Part shown: piece after piece, positions 6,510-13,983 of the stretch | Layout of the letters: each line of letters starts with the position of its first letter | Position numbering within the stretch: the stretch's first letter is position 1 | Source: JAGWBJ01 sp034423015 | Lineage (GTDB): Bacteria; Chloroflexota; Dehalococcoidia; Lucifugimonadales; JAGWBF01 | Assembly: GCA_034423015.1 (NCBI GenBank) | Contig: DAOUJG010000066.1 | Location: 1-24,395, forward strand | DNA: 24,395 nt | Reading direction: 5' to 3' | Position numbers and translations under genes: made by a program | Notes under the pieces: generated by a model | What the model saw: only the letters and a program-made list of their open reading frames with translations | Database searches by the model: none | What the model was told of the DNA's origin: nothing

Positions 6510-7376
6510 CTATTCCGCCAGGAAGCGCCGCAGTATACCGGCAAGCTCCGCGGGCTTGTGGTAACCGATGTCGTGGATCGTGTCCGGGACCCACTCCACG
6601 CGGCAGTCGGGGATGGACGCATCGGCCGCCTCGGCCATCTCCTCTCGCATGCGGGCGAACTGCGACCCGGCCGATCGGCCGCTGGACCCGGCGGGCACCA
6701 CCAGGGCCGGGCACTCCACATTGGGGAACATGGTCGAAGAAGGCTCGGTCCACAGGGCGTCCAACACCTGGGCGTGGTTGGCCGGGTCCAGGATGTCCCG
6801 CACCTGGCCGTCTTCTCCCGTGTGGACCATGCTCATGACGATGGGCTCCAGCTCCGGCGACCAGCAGTTGGCCAGCTGGGTTCGCTGGGATGCCAGGTAC
6901 CCCTCCCGGTCCCCCGTCACCCGCCTCGGCTTCAGCAGGTCCTCGAACCACTCCCGGTTTGCCCCCGGCCAGCGGGTCCAGTCCATGAACCCCCCGTCGA
7001 TGAGCACCACGCGGGACAGACTCCGGGGGAACTTGGCCGCCAGCGCCAGGGCCACGTAGCCTCCCCAGGAGTGTCCCAGCACCGCCGGCCTGTCCAGGCC
7101 AAGGGACTCCATGAACGCCACCACGTCGGCGGCCAGGCTATCCCAGTCGTACCCGGTGGGGGGATGTTCGCTGCGTCCGTGGCCCCTCTGGTCGGGCGCG
7201 ACTACACGGTGGGTGTCCACCAGAAGCGGGGCCACCAGGTCGTACCAGCGGGATGACGAGGCCAGCCCGTGCAACGCCACGACGGGCACTCCCTCGGGCG
7301 AGCCGGGGCCCCAGTCGCGGTAGTGCATGCCCAGCCGGGAGGTCCGCACCCATCGTTCCTCGGGCGACTCGCTCAT
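6510..7376 (-). CDS. Alpha/beta hydrolase
   Basis: The 288-residue protein has a single alpha/beta-hydrolase fold. The oxyanion segment is LHGLASSSRWYD (35-46), PDQRGHGRS (61-69) is the usual following strand, the nucleophile elbow is GHSWGG with Ser103, and His268 in DTIHD is the likely catalytic base. The catalytic acid is less clear, because VVPAGSSGRS (227-236) lacks the common G-x-x-D. The substrate is unknown; esters, epoxides and C-C bonds are all possible in this superfamily. I chose ATG 7376 because GGGAGG lies 6 nt upstream; an in-frame ATG at 7454 overlaps the promoter. The stop codon directly abuts the IS110 remnant. It is transcribed divergently from the nucleotidyltransferase gene. 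Confidence 0.88.
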   Translation of the reverse strand: MSESPEERWVRTSRLGMHYRDWGPGSPEGVPVVALHGLASSSRWYDLVAPLLVDTHRVVAPDQRGHGRSEHPPTGYDWDSLAADVVAFMESLGLDRPAVLGHSWGGYVALALAAKFPRSLSRVVLIDGGFMDWTRWPGANREWFEDLLKPRRVTGDREGYLASQRTQLANCWSPELEPIVMSMVHTGEDGQVRDILDPANHAQVLDALWTEPSSTMFPNVECPALVVPAGSSGRSAGSQFARMREEMAEAADASIPDCRVEWVPDTIHDIGYHKPAELAGILRRFLAE

Positions 7377-7443
7377 CCTTGTCCTCCCATACAGGCCTCT
7401 GCCCCGGCCGTGGCCCAACCCGCCGTGCCGGGACCCGGCCAAG

Positions 7444-7472
7444 AGTATATCCAACGCCGGCCCGGGTGTCTA
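7444..7472 (-). promoter_or_regulatory. Promoter of the alpha/beta hydrolase gene
   Basis: TAGACA (7472-7467) and TATACT (7449-7444) are 17 nt apart on the minus strand, giving an expected leader of about 60 nt before ATG 7376. It sits back to back with the plus-strand promoter at 7489-7517, 16 bp away. Confidence 0.65.
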
Positions 7473-7488
7473 ACGCCCGCCGTCTTGG

Positions 7489-7517
7489 TTGACGCCCGGT
7501 CCCCGGATGGCTATATT
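7489..7517 (+). promoter_or_regulatory. Promoter of the nucleotidyltransferase gene
   Basis: TTGACG (7489-7494) and TATATT (7512-7517) are 17 nt apart. The start codon at 7560 lies 42 nt downstream of the -10 box. Confidence 0.7.
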
Positions 7518-7559
7518 GGGCCCGCCCCACACCGTTGACGGACTCCCGCGAGGTGGTGT

Positions 7560-8276
7560 TTGTACGCGCTGGTGCTGGCGGGCGGCCGCGGAGAGCGGCT
7601 GCGCCCCCTGACCGACGACCTGCCCAAACCCATGGTGGCCCTGCACGACAGGCCCATCCTGTGGCACCAGGCGCGGTGGCTTACGGCCGCGGGAGTCACC
7701 GACATCGTGTTCCTGGCCGGGTACCGCTGGGAGGCCATACGGCGCTACTTTGGTGATGGGGCCGAGTTCGGCTTCCGCGCCCACTACAGCGTCGAGGAGA
7801 AGCCCCTGGGGCGCGGCGGGGCCATCCGGATGGGAATGGAGCGGGTGCCGCCGACCGAGACCGAGGTGGTCGTCACCAACGGGGACGTGGTCACAAGAGA
7901 GGACCTGGCGAGCATCCACCGGCGCTTCCTGGAGAGACGCAGTTCCACGCCCGACCACCAGGCCACCATCATGGTGGTCCCCTTCGTCAGCCCCTACGGG
8001 GTGGTGGAGATGGACGGGTCGGGCACGGTGACCGGGTTCCGCGAGAAGGCGGAGATGCCCTACTGGATCAACGGGGGAGTGTACGTCCTGTCCCGGGATA
8101 TCGAGGGCGCCCTTCCCGAGCTGGGCGACCACGAGGACACCACCTTCCCCTCCCTGGCGGCCGAGGGGCGCCTGACGGCGTTCAGGTCCCGCGCCTTCTG
8201 GAAGAGTATAGACTCCTTCAAGGACCTGAGGGAGGCCGAGGAGGTGATGGGCGACGGGGGAAAGGCAAGGACCTGA
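7560..8276 (+). CDS. Sugar-phosphate nucleotidyltransferase (NTP_transferase family)
   Basis: The 238-residue protein belongs to the family that transfers a nucleotide from NTP to a sugar 1-phosphate to give an NDP-sugar. The signature LAGGRGERLRPLTDDLPKP (6-24) binds the NTP, with Lys23 as the catalytic lysine. NGDV (107-110) supplies the metal-binding Asp109, and FREKAEMPYWINGGVYV (160-176) is the conserved sugar-binding segment. Its length is that of short RfbA/HddC/MurU-like members without a C-terminal beta-helix. The nucleotide and sugar cannot be named. It starts with TTG at 7560, preceded by GAGGTGG, because YALVLAGG follows at once as in the family. The last residues (GKART) come from a 47-bp tandem duplication that shifted the reading frame. 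Confidence 0.88.
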   Translation: MYALVLAGGRGERLRPLTDDLPKPMVALHDRPILWHQARWLTAAGVTDIVFLAGYRWEAIRRYFGDGAEFGFRAHYSVEEKPLGRGGAIRMGMERVPPTETEVVVTNGDVVTREDLASIHRRFLERRSSTPDHQATIMVVPFVSPYGVVEMDGSGTVTGFREKAEMPYWINGGVYVLSRDIEGALPELGDHEDTTFPSLAAEGRLTAFRSRAFWKSIDSFKDLREAEEVMGDGGKART

Positions 8277-8308
8277 GGGAGGCCGAGGAGTTCATGGGCG
8301 GCGGATAG
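8219..8308 (+). repeat. 47-bp tandem duplication at the 3' end of the nucleotidyltransferase gene
   Basis: A 25-bp stretch at 8219-8243 recurs exactly at 8266-8290, an offset of 47 bp, and similarity continues for about 15 bp (GATGGGCGACGG against CATGGGCGGCGG). Because 47 is not a multiple of 3, the second copy is read out of frame and gives the stop at 8274-8276. Read in the phase of the first copy, the second copy encodes KDLREAEEFMGGG followed by TAG (8306-8308), probably the original end of the gene. Confidence 0.85.
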
Positions 8309-8317
8309 ACGGTGAAG

Positions 8318-9004
8318 CTAGACGCGGCCGGGCAGCACGTCTCCGTGATGGAAGCCCCTCCACGACCCACCTTCGTACAGGACCACCCTCCCGGGGCCCA
8401 GGACCGTCCACCGGCCAGGGGACCCGAAGCACCCGGACCGCGCGTCGATTCCCAGCACCCTCAGTCCGTCGGGGGCCCCCGAGGCCAGCTCCGACGCCAC
8501 CTGCTCCGGGTCCCTGGACTCGTGATGCGGCAGCACGGCGACGTCCCCGGCCAACCCCAGGGCCGGCGCCCAGCCTCCGTCCGAGGGTATCCGCATCATC
8601 GAGCCCATAACCATGGCCCCCGCGCTGGACCCTCCCACCACCGTACCGGCGGCCATGCACTCCTGGAGCTGCGCCAGGAGCCTGGAGCCCTCCAGAGTGG
8701 CCAGCAGGTGCTCGGGGCTCCCCCCGGTGAAGTACACCAGAGACGCCCCGGCGACCTGGACAGCCAGGCCCGGGTCGTCGGCGTCCTCCCGGTCCACCAC
8801 CATCAGCTCCGACGCCGCGGCGCCCAGGCCGGAGAAATAGGCGACGCCGTTGGCCGCTGCCTTGGCGGCGCCCCGGCGGGCGGCGGTGGGGACTATCAGC
8901 ACGCGGGGCGGGTCTTGCCCCGTCGACCGCAGGACGGCGGCGTCCATCACCTCGCACCCGGCCCGGAACTCCTCGCCGCCGGCGAGGACGATCCCCCCGG
9001 TCAC
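8318..9004 (-). CDS. Peptidase S51 family protein (peptidase E / cyanophycinase-like)
   Basis: The 228-residue protein matches the length of peptidase E. GGIVLAGGEEF (3-13) opens the flavodoxin-like fold, VYFTGGSPEHLL (90-101) is the conserved middle segment, and GGSSAGAMVMG (124-134) holds the nucleophile Ser127. VLPHHE (157-162) may provide the His. Members cleave Asp-containing dipeptides or cyanophycin (Asp-Arg polymer). No cyanophycin synthetase is in the window, so a dipeptidase or other amidase role is as likely. It starts with GTG at 9004, 4 nt after the TGA of the methyltransferase, with AGG 7 nt upstream inside that gene's end, so translation is probably coupled. It is the last gene of a three-gene minus-strand operon. 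Confidence 0.82.
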   Translation of the reverse strand: MTGGIVLAGGEEFRAGCEVMDAAVLRSTGQDPPRVLIVPTAARRGAAKAAANGVAYFSGLGAAASELMVVDREDADDPGLAVQVAGASLVYFTGGSPEHLLATLEGSRLLAQLQECMAAGTVVGGSSAGAMVMGSMMRIPSDGGWAPALGLAGDVAVLPHHESRDPEQVASELASGAPDGLRVLGIDARSGCFGSPGRWTVLGPGRVVLYEGGSWRGFHHGDVLPGRV

Positions 9005-9008
9005 GGGG

Positions 9009-9827
9009 TCACCTGCGGGGCGTCCAGCTCACCACCATCGGGGTGAGCTCCGGCGCGCCCCGTATCCTGAAGATGCCGTCCTCCTCCACCAGCAGGCCCG
9101 GCAGCTTCTCCTCCAGCAGCTTCTGCTTCTCGCCGCCGGGAGCCAGGTACAGCCGCGCCGTAAGCTGTCCGACGGCGTCCTCCACGGAGTCGAAGCCCCT
9201 GGATGGGTGCGTCGGAAGGGAGTCGTACCGGGCGTCCACGCCCATCTCCAGCAGGACCTCCCTCAGCTCCGGCACAGCGGGAAGCTGCAGCCGCTCTTCG
9301 CCGTGGACGAGCTCCCACAGGGGCGAGTTCTGGGACTGGGGCGACCGGTCATACAGGACCACCAGCACCTTGCGCCGGGCGTGGTGGTCCAGCTTCTTCA
9401 CGAACACGTCGACGTCGTGGACCACGTACAGGACGTGACAGCAAAGGACCACGTCGGCCGGCTCCACCTCCGCGTCCTCCCAACGGGCCTGGACCAGGGA
9501 AACGTTGCCGATGCCGTGGGCCTGGGCCTCGTCCAGGAGTACCGAGCCCATGCTCTCCGAGGGTTCCACCGCTACCATTTGGCCGCAGCGGAGGGCCAGC
9601 GCCAGCGCCAGCCTGCCCCCGCCCGCGCCCACGTCCATCACCCGGTCTTCGGGCCCCACTTCCTCCAGCAGCCGGTCCAACAGCTCATCGTCGGTCCTCC
9701 GCGGGTCGGCGCGAAAGTTCTCGGCGTAGGGCTTCCAGTGGTCGGAGGGAGGGGCCTCCCACCGGGCCCTGTCCGACTGGGCGTGCTCGGCCTCGACCAT
9801 CCGGCGCCAGCGTTCCGCGGCGTTCAC
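9009..9827 (-). CDS. Class I SAM-dependent methyltransferase
   Basis: The 272-residue protein has a Rossmann-type SAM-binding core. Motif I is VMDVGAGGGRLALALA (63-78), the acidic end of strand 2 is VAVEPS (85-90), and VVLCCHVLYVV (126-136) is motif IV. The N-terminal segment, rich in Trp and Arg (ERWRRMV), and the C-terminal third have no motif I can place, so the substrate is unknown. I chose GTG at 9827 because it overlaps the stop of the preceding gene as GTGA and has GAGGGG 5 nt upstream; the longer reading to 9944 lies inside that gene. The coupling to an MsrB fusion and an S51 peptidase suggests one regulated unit but does not reveal the reaction. Confidence 0.85.
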   Translation of the reverse strand: MNAAERWRRMVEAEHAQSDRARWEAPPSDHWKPYAENFRADPRRTDDELLDRLLEEVGPEDRVMDVGAGGGRLALALALRCGQMVAVEPSESMGSVLLDEAQAHGIGNVSLVQARWEDAEVEPADVVLCCHVLYVVHDVDVFVKKLDHHARRKVLVVLYDRSPQSQNSPLWELVHGEERLQLPAVPELREVLLEMGVDARYDSLPTHPSRGFDSVEDAVGQLTARLYLAPGGEKQKLLEEKLPGLLVEEDGIFRIRGAPELTPMVVSWTPRR

Positions 9828-11041
9828 CGGGACCCCTCGGGTACGAACCTCATGGAGATGGAGTTGACGCAATGGCGGGTGTTGGTGCTCGTAAGCCTCT
9901 CTCCCACGAATACATGGCCCAGGTGCCCGCCGCAGGCGGAGCACTCGATCTCAGTGCGGAACCCGTCGGGGTCGGGCAGGCGGTTCACCGCCCCGGGCAC
10001 CTCCCTGTCGAAGGCGGGCCAGCCGCAGTGGGCGTCGAACTTGTCGACGGACCTGTACAGCTCGGCGTCACACCTGCGGCAAACGTAGGTGCCCGGCTCG
10101 TAGAAATCGTCGTACTCCCCCGTGAAGGGAGGCTCCGTGCCCTTGTGCTCTATCACGTACCGCTCCCGGTCGGACAGGGGGTTGTAGCTTGCCTTCCGCG
10201 TCTCCGTGAGCCATCTCCGAACGGCGGCCAGGAAGCCGTCGGGGTTGTCCTCGAACACCATGTGGGCCGCCTGCGGGACCTCGGCCAGCCGGCCGTCGGG
10301 CAGAACGTCCAGCATGCGCCGGGCAACCTCGGGAGTCAGCAGGTCCGTTTCCACGCCGCGGACTATCAGGGTGGGGCACTGGACCGACGCCAGCAGGGGC
10401 CACATGTCCGGGGGCTGGGCCCCCGTGCCGTGGCGCACCTGCTCCCGGATGGCCAGGTCGTACTGCCAGCCGGTCTTTCCGCCGTCCATCTTCCGCGTCG
10501 AGTGAGCAAGCCTGCGCCGCAGAATGGGCTCCGGCGTAAGGGGGTTCTCGGCGCTCATGTACTCGACCACGTCCTCGAAGGAGTCGAACTCCTCGGGCAC
10601 GGCCACCATCTCGGCGCGTATCCGGTCGATGCCCCGCTGGTCCGACTCCGCCCCCACGTCCACCATGACCAGCCGCTCCACCCTGCCTGGGAAGCGGGCG
10701 GCGAAGTTGACCGCGTTCTGGCCTCCCATGGAGTGGCCCACCAGCACGAAGGGCTTCAGGGCAAGGGTCTCGACGAAGGCCGCAAGGTCGGCCACGTAGG
10801 CCTGGGTGCTGTAGTCGCCGTCCGGGGCCCAGTCGCTGCCGCCGCGGCCCCGCTGGTCCACCGCCAGGACGTGGTACTCGCCACACATGGCCGATGAGAA
10901 GTCGTCCCAGGAGTGGCGGTGGCCCCTCAGTCCGTGGAGCAGCACCATGGGCGTCTTCCCCTCGGTGCCCCAGTCCAGGTAGCTGAGCCTGACGCCGTTT
11001 GCGTCGACGGTCCTCTCCCGGGCCTGCTTCAGGGTGGTCAT
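9824..11041 (-). CDS. Alpha/beta hydrolase fused to methionine-R-sulfoxide reductase MsrB
   Basis: Two complete domains lie in one 405-residue chain. Residues 1-280 are an alpha/beta hydrolase with LLHGLRGHRHSW (34-45), VDQRGRGGSD (61-70), nucleophile Ser104 in GHSMGG, and His260 as the likely base. Residues 286-401 are MsrB, which reduces the R-form of oxidised methionine in proteins. It has zinc cysteines 321, 324, 367 and 370 in two CxxC pairs, HCGWPAF (338-344), and the catalytic RHCVNSISMRF with Cys391. The linker is only about six residues. The fused MsrB partner I know of is MsrA; I do not know a hydrolase-MsrB fusion as a standard arrangement. ATG 11041 has GGGAGG 6 nt upstream; a longer reading to 11176 runs through a dispersed repeat and is unlikely. 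It is the first gene of a coupled operon. Confidence 0.9.
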   Translation of the reverse strand: MTTLKQARERTVDANGVRLSYLDWGTEGKTPMVLLHGLRGHRHSWDDFSSAMCGEYHVLAVDQRGRGGSDWAPDGDYSTQAYVADLAAFVETLALKPFVLVGHSMGGQNAVNFAARFPGRVERLVMVDVGAESDQRGIDRIRAEMVAVPEEFDSFEDVVEYMSAENPLTPEPILRRRLAHSTRKMDGGKTGWQYDLAIREQVRHGTGAQPPDMWPLLASVQCPTLIVRGVETDLLTPEVARRMLDVLPDGRLAEVPQAAHMVFEDNPDGFLAAVRRWLTETRKASYNPLSDRERYVIEHKGTEPPFTGEYDDFYEPGTYVCRRCDAELYRSVDKFDAHCGWPAFDREVPGAVNRLPDPDGFRTEIECSACGGHLGHVFVGERLTSTNTRHCVNSISMRFVPEGSR

Positions 11042-11079
11042 GCGTGGCCTCCCGACATTGAATGCGGCGGTCCACGGCC

Positions 11080-11088
11080 AGTATAACA
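11080..11088 (-). promoter_or_regulatory. Extended -10 element upstream of the hydrolase-MsrB operon
   Basis: TGTTATACT on the minus strand (11088-11080) is a consensus extended -10. No -35 resembling TTGACA is found 16-18 nt upstream, where the palindrome at 11103-11125 begins. The leader to ATG 11041 would be about 30 nt. Confidence 0.5.
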
Positions 11089-11102
11089 CGCCCTCACCCC
11101 AG

Positions 11103-11125
11103 CCCCTCTCCCGCGGGGAGAGGGG
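11103..11125. repeat. Dispersed intergenic palindrome, 10-bp arms
   Basis: CCCCTCTCCC (11103-11112) and GGGAGAGGGG (11116-11125) are perfect inverted copies with a 3-nt centre, preceded by CCTCACCCCAG. This belongs to the widespread intergenic repeat that reads SPQPLSRGERG when translated. The 11042-11308 gap holds this repeat and the -10 element, and I see nothing else in it. Confidence 0.7.
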
Positions 11126-11308
11126 ACTACAAGCGGCGTTGACTGGCGGTCTGGGGCACACTAGACTGGGAGCCATCCTAGGTGCCGTGGCTGCGGCTTG
11201 CAGGCCTCGCCCAAAGCACGATGCTACGCGAACGTCCTACCCCCAGGGGAAGCCATGCGATGCCGGGCCGTCGCCCGCCATGCGGCCCCATGTCCAGACC
11301 CAGGACCG

Positions 11309-11830
11309 ATGAAGCGTAGGTGGGCTGCCGTCCTACTCCTGGTGGCCGCCTGCGGGGGTGGGGACAGCGGCGAGACCCCGCCGCCGGCCGCGCCCGAGGA
11401 GGGCGTGCAGGTCACGCGAGTCGTGGAGGGCGACACCTTCGACGTCCTCTTCCCGGACAGCACCGCCGACCGGGTCCGGCTGCTCGGCGTCGATGTCCCC
11501 GACACCTCCCCGGGGAGCAGCCTGGATGAGTATGGGGACATCGCAGACCGGGACTGCCTCAAGGACTGGGGAGAGCTGGCAACGGAGTTTGCCACCGCCA
11601 GCATGGCCGGGAGGGACGTCACCCTGGTCCAGGACCCCGCGGTCGGGGAGCGGGACGACTCCGGTGCGCTGCTGGCTTACGTGGAGGTCGACGGGCGGGA
11701 TTTCGGCACGGTACTGGTGGAGCAGGGCCTGGCCCGGGCCTACTTCGAGGGGACGGGCAGCCTCAAGAGGGACTACCTGGCGTCGGAGGCCCTGGTCCGC
11801 ACCAGCGGAGTGGGCCTCTGGTCGTGTTAG
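11309..11830 (+). CDS. Thermonuclease-fold (SNase-like) lipoprotein, probably catalytically impaired
   Basis: A signal peptide (1-14) ends in the lipobox VAAC with Cys15, followed by a Gly/Pro-rich linker; the 173-residue product should be an anchored extracytoplasmic lipoprotein. Residues 34-173 follow the staphylococcal nuclease OB-fold: VVEGDTFDV (38-46), RVRLLGVDVPDT (55-66), LLAYVEVDG (121-129), LVEQGLARAY (136-145), and GVGLW near the end. Against Staphylococcus nuclease numbering, D21, R35 and D40 are kept (Asp42, Arg57, Asp62), but E43 is Asp65 and R87 is Ala120, where homologues have YGRLLAY. Loss of the R87 counterpart should strongly reduce nuclease activity. The start ATG 11309 fits the signal peptide and has AGGA just upstream. 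It is convergent with the DUF488 gene. Confidence 0.82.
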   Translation: MKRRWAAVLLLVAACGGGDSGETPPPAAPEEGVQVTRVVEGDTFDVLFPDSTADRVRLLGVDVPDTSPGSSLDEYGDIADRDCLKDWGELATEFATASMAGRDVTLVQDPAVGERDDSGALLAYVEVDGRDFGTVLVEQGLARAYFEGTGSLKRDYLASEALVRTSGVGLWSC

Positions 11831-11885
11831 CCTCCGGCCGGCGACTGATGGGACCCCTGGGGCCTGGCGTCTCCACGGAAGCGCC

Positions 11886-12323
11886 CTAGCCCAAGTGGAC
11901 GACCTCCACGTCGCCCCAGTGGTGTTGGAGGTACTCGGCGACCAGCCGGCGGTGACACCGGTCGGGTCTCTCCTCGCTGCACAGCAGGCATCCGTTGGAG
12001 ACCATCCTCTTTATCGGCATCTTTCCGACTCGCCTCTGGTCCATTAGAGCGAGGAACCGCTGCTCGTAGGTGGCCCAGTCGCAACGGCCGTTTCGATAGT
12101 CCTGTAGCAGCTCCTGTGTGGGGGCGAGCTCGGGCAGATGGACGTATCTCATCCGGCATATCTTGTCAACGAAGTATTCGAGGTCGCCTTTCTTCGTAAA
12201 TCCGGCAAGCTGAGAGACGTTGTTCAGCCGCACGTCCACCAGGCGCCTGGCGCCCGACCCGCGAAGCAGCTCGAAAAAGTCGGAGGCGGACTTCTTAGTG
12301 AACCCGATGGTATACACCTTCAC
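11886..12323 (-). CDS. DUF488 family protein
   Basis: The 145-residue cytoplasmic protein is of normal length for DUF488. It begins KVYTIGFTKKSASDFFELL (2-20) and continues LVDVRLNNVSQLAGF (28-42), DLEYFV (47-52) and HLPELAPT (62-69). The C-terminal Cys/His/Arg segment has CLLCSEERPDRCHR (112-125), where the conserved cysteines and CHR may bind a metal or phosphate. The biochemical function of this family is unknown to me. GTG at 12323 has GGAGG 7 nt upstream. Its stop is 55 nt from the convergent lipoprotein gene. No clear promoter is seen for it; a perfect 10-bp palindrome (12392-12401) lies upstream. Confidence 0.88.
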   Translation of the reverse strand: MKVYTIGFTKKSASDFFELLRGSGARRLVDVRLNNVSQLAGFTKKGDLEYFVDKICRMRYVHLPELAPTQELLQDYRNGRCDWATYEQRFLALMDQRRVGKMPIKRMVSNGCLLCSEERPDRCHRRLVAEYLQHHWGDVEVVHLG

Positions 12324-12444
12324 GGGATGTCCTCCAAATCACCCGTCATCATCGTGTGTTGACTCTGGCCTGATGCGGCCCTCCCGGGCCGATGGTACCA
12401 TACAAGTGAGGGCACGCCGCCCATCTTCTAGCAGCCCGGAACGC

Positions 12445-12474
12445 TTGACGAAACATCGATAGCTAGACTACAAT
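12445..12474 (+). promoter_or_regulatory. Promoter of the DUF1800-NHL-HyuAB gene run
   Basis: TTGACG (12445-12450) and TACAAT (12469-12474) are 18 nt apart, 75 nt upstream of ATG 12550. A second TACAAT occurs at 12500-12505 without a matching -35. It is the only convincing promoter I see before the co-directional genes that run to 20736. Confidence 0.6.
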
Positions 12475-12549
12475 CGGCCCCGATTCAGTAGATACACTTT
12501 ACAATATGCTAGCATTTGCCGCGGTCCGGCGTGAAGGGGGGCTTGTATC

Positions 12550-13983
12550 ATGTCCCAGCAGGAAATAGAGCTCATGGCCCACCTCATGCGCCGGGCCGGC
12601 TTCGGGGCCACCAGGGACGAACTGGAGAGCTACGTCGCCCAGGGGTACGAGGCGGTGGTGGAGCAGCTCCTGGACCCTCAGGACGCCCCCGCCGAGCTGG
12701 ACGACGAGGACCTCATCAGGCGCTACCACACCGATGCCAACGACATGCCGGTCAAGGACAGCGGCCAGTCCTACTGGCTGTACCGCATGATCAACACCCG
12801 CCGGCCCCTGGAGGAGAAGCTGGCCCTCTTCTGGCACGGGCTGCTCCCCTCGGGATACACCAAGGTCTCCCGGACGGTCGTCCTCCTGCGGCAGATCGAG
12901 ATGTTCCGCCGCTTTGGGATGGGCAGCTTTCACACCATGCTGATGGAGCTGTCCCAGGACCCGGCCATGCTGTTCTGGCTCGACAACAAGGACAACCACC
13001 GGAACGAGCCCAACGAGAACTACGGTCGGGAGCTGCTGGAGCTCTTTTCCATGGGAGTGGGCAACTACACCGAGCAGGACGTGTACGAGGCGTCCCGGGC
13101 CTTCACCGGGTGGACCATATACAACGCCGAGCTGCACACCGTCCGCACCAACATGATGACGAACCACCCCTACGGGAAGCTGGACTGGCAGTTCCAGTAC
13201 CTGGAAGAGGACCACGACGACGGCGAAAAGGCCTTCCTAGGCCACCGGGGGCCCCTCAACGGCCAGGACGTCATTGACATAATATGCCGGCAGCCAGCCA
13301 CCGCCCGGTTCCTCTCCCGCCACCTGTACAACTTCTTCGTGGCCGACGAGCCCCAGGTGCCCGCATGGCAGACCGTTCCCCCCAGGGACCCGGAGGCCAT
13401 CGACACCCTGGTCGAGGCCTATTTCGAGAACGACTACCACATCCGGCCCATGCTGCGGGTCCTGTTCAACTCCGACTTCTTCAAGAACGCCGCTTTCGCC
13501 AAGGTCAAGAGCCCCACGGAGGTGGTCGTCGGCACCGTCCGACTCGTCGGCGGGCACCGGTTCCCCGCGTTGGAGGATATGAAGCTGGCGAGCGAGATAG
13601 GGCTCATGGGCCAGGAAATCCTCGACCCTCCCAGCGTCGAGGGCTGGCATACCGGGGCCGAGTGGATCAACAGCGGCGCCCTGGTGCAGCGGGTCAACTT
13701 CGCGGTGGAGCAGCTCGCAGATCCGGACCGGCCGGGAGTCAGGTCCATCGTCGACCGCATCGCCTCCATGGGCGTGGTATCCCCCGAGCGGTTGGTGGAC
13801 GCGTGCCTAGACCTCGTGGGTCCCATTCGGGTCTCCGAGGACACCCGCCGGGAGCTGGTGGGGCAGGCACAGGCCGCCGGCGAGGTGAGGTTCGACTCCG
13901 AGCCCGACAGCCGCCGCGCGGCGGAGTCCGTCAAGAGGCTCCTCCAGCTCATCGTATCGACCCGGGAATACCAGCTTTGCTGA
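12550..13983 (+). CDS. DUF1800 domain protein
   Basis: The 477-residue protein matches DUF1800 along its whole length. HLMRRAGFGATRDELES (11-27) is the family's opening motif, FWHGLLPSGYTKV follows near 95-107, and the core NENYGRELLELFSMG (154-168) runs on to a YTE..V..ASRAFTGW segment. PPSVEGWHTGAEWI (about 361-374) is the conserved C-terminal segment, in which many members have GW..G..W. The function is unknown. In many bacteria the partner is a DUF1501 Tat-exported protein, but none is in this window; instead an NHL propeller follows. No signal peptide is visible. The start is supported by a run of G (about 12534-12541) at 8 nt. The stop overlaps the start region of the next gene. Confidence 0.88.
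   Translation: MSQQEIELMAHLMRRAGFGATRDELESYVAQGYEAVVEQLLDPQDAPAELDDEDLIRRYHTDANDMPVKDSGQSYWLYRMINTRRPLEEKLALFWHGLLPSGYTKVSRTVVLLRQIEMFRRFGMGSFHTMLMELSQDPAMLFWLDNKDNHRNEPNENYGRELLELFSMGVGNYTEQDVYEASRAFTGWTIYNAELHTVRTNMMTNHPYGKLDWQFQYLEEDHDDGEKAFLGHRGPLNGQDVIDIICRQPATARFLSRHLYNFFVADEPQVPAWQTVPPRDPEAIDTLVEAYFENDYHIRPMLRVLFNSDFFKNAAFAKVKSPTEVVVGTVRLVGGHRFPALEDMKLASEIGLMGQEILDPPSVEGWHTGAEWINSGALVQRVNFAVEQLADPDRPGVRSIVDRIASMGVVSPERLVDACLDLVGPIRVSEDTRRELVGQAQAAGEVRFDSEPDSRRAAESVKRLLQLIVSTREYQLC

Noticed and set aside
6007..6951. 314-codon minus-strand ORF
   Set aside because: It reads an out-of-frame shadow of the hydrolase, then part of the IS110 remnant, then non-coding DNA; no single family fits.
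9203..10897. 564-codon plus-strand ORF
   Set aside because: It is antisense to the methyltransferase and hydrolase-MsrB genes, Pro/Arg/Gly-rich and without motifs; a GC-rich shadow.
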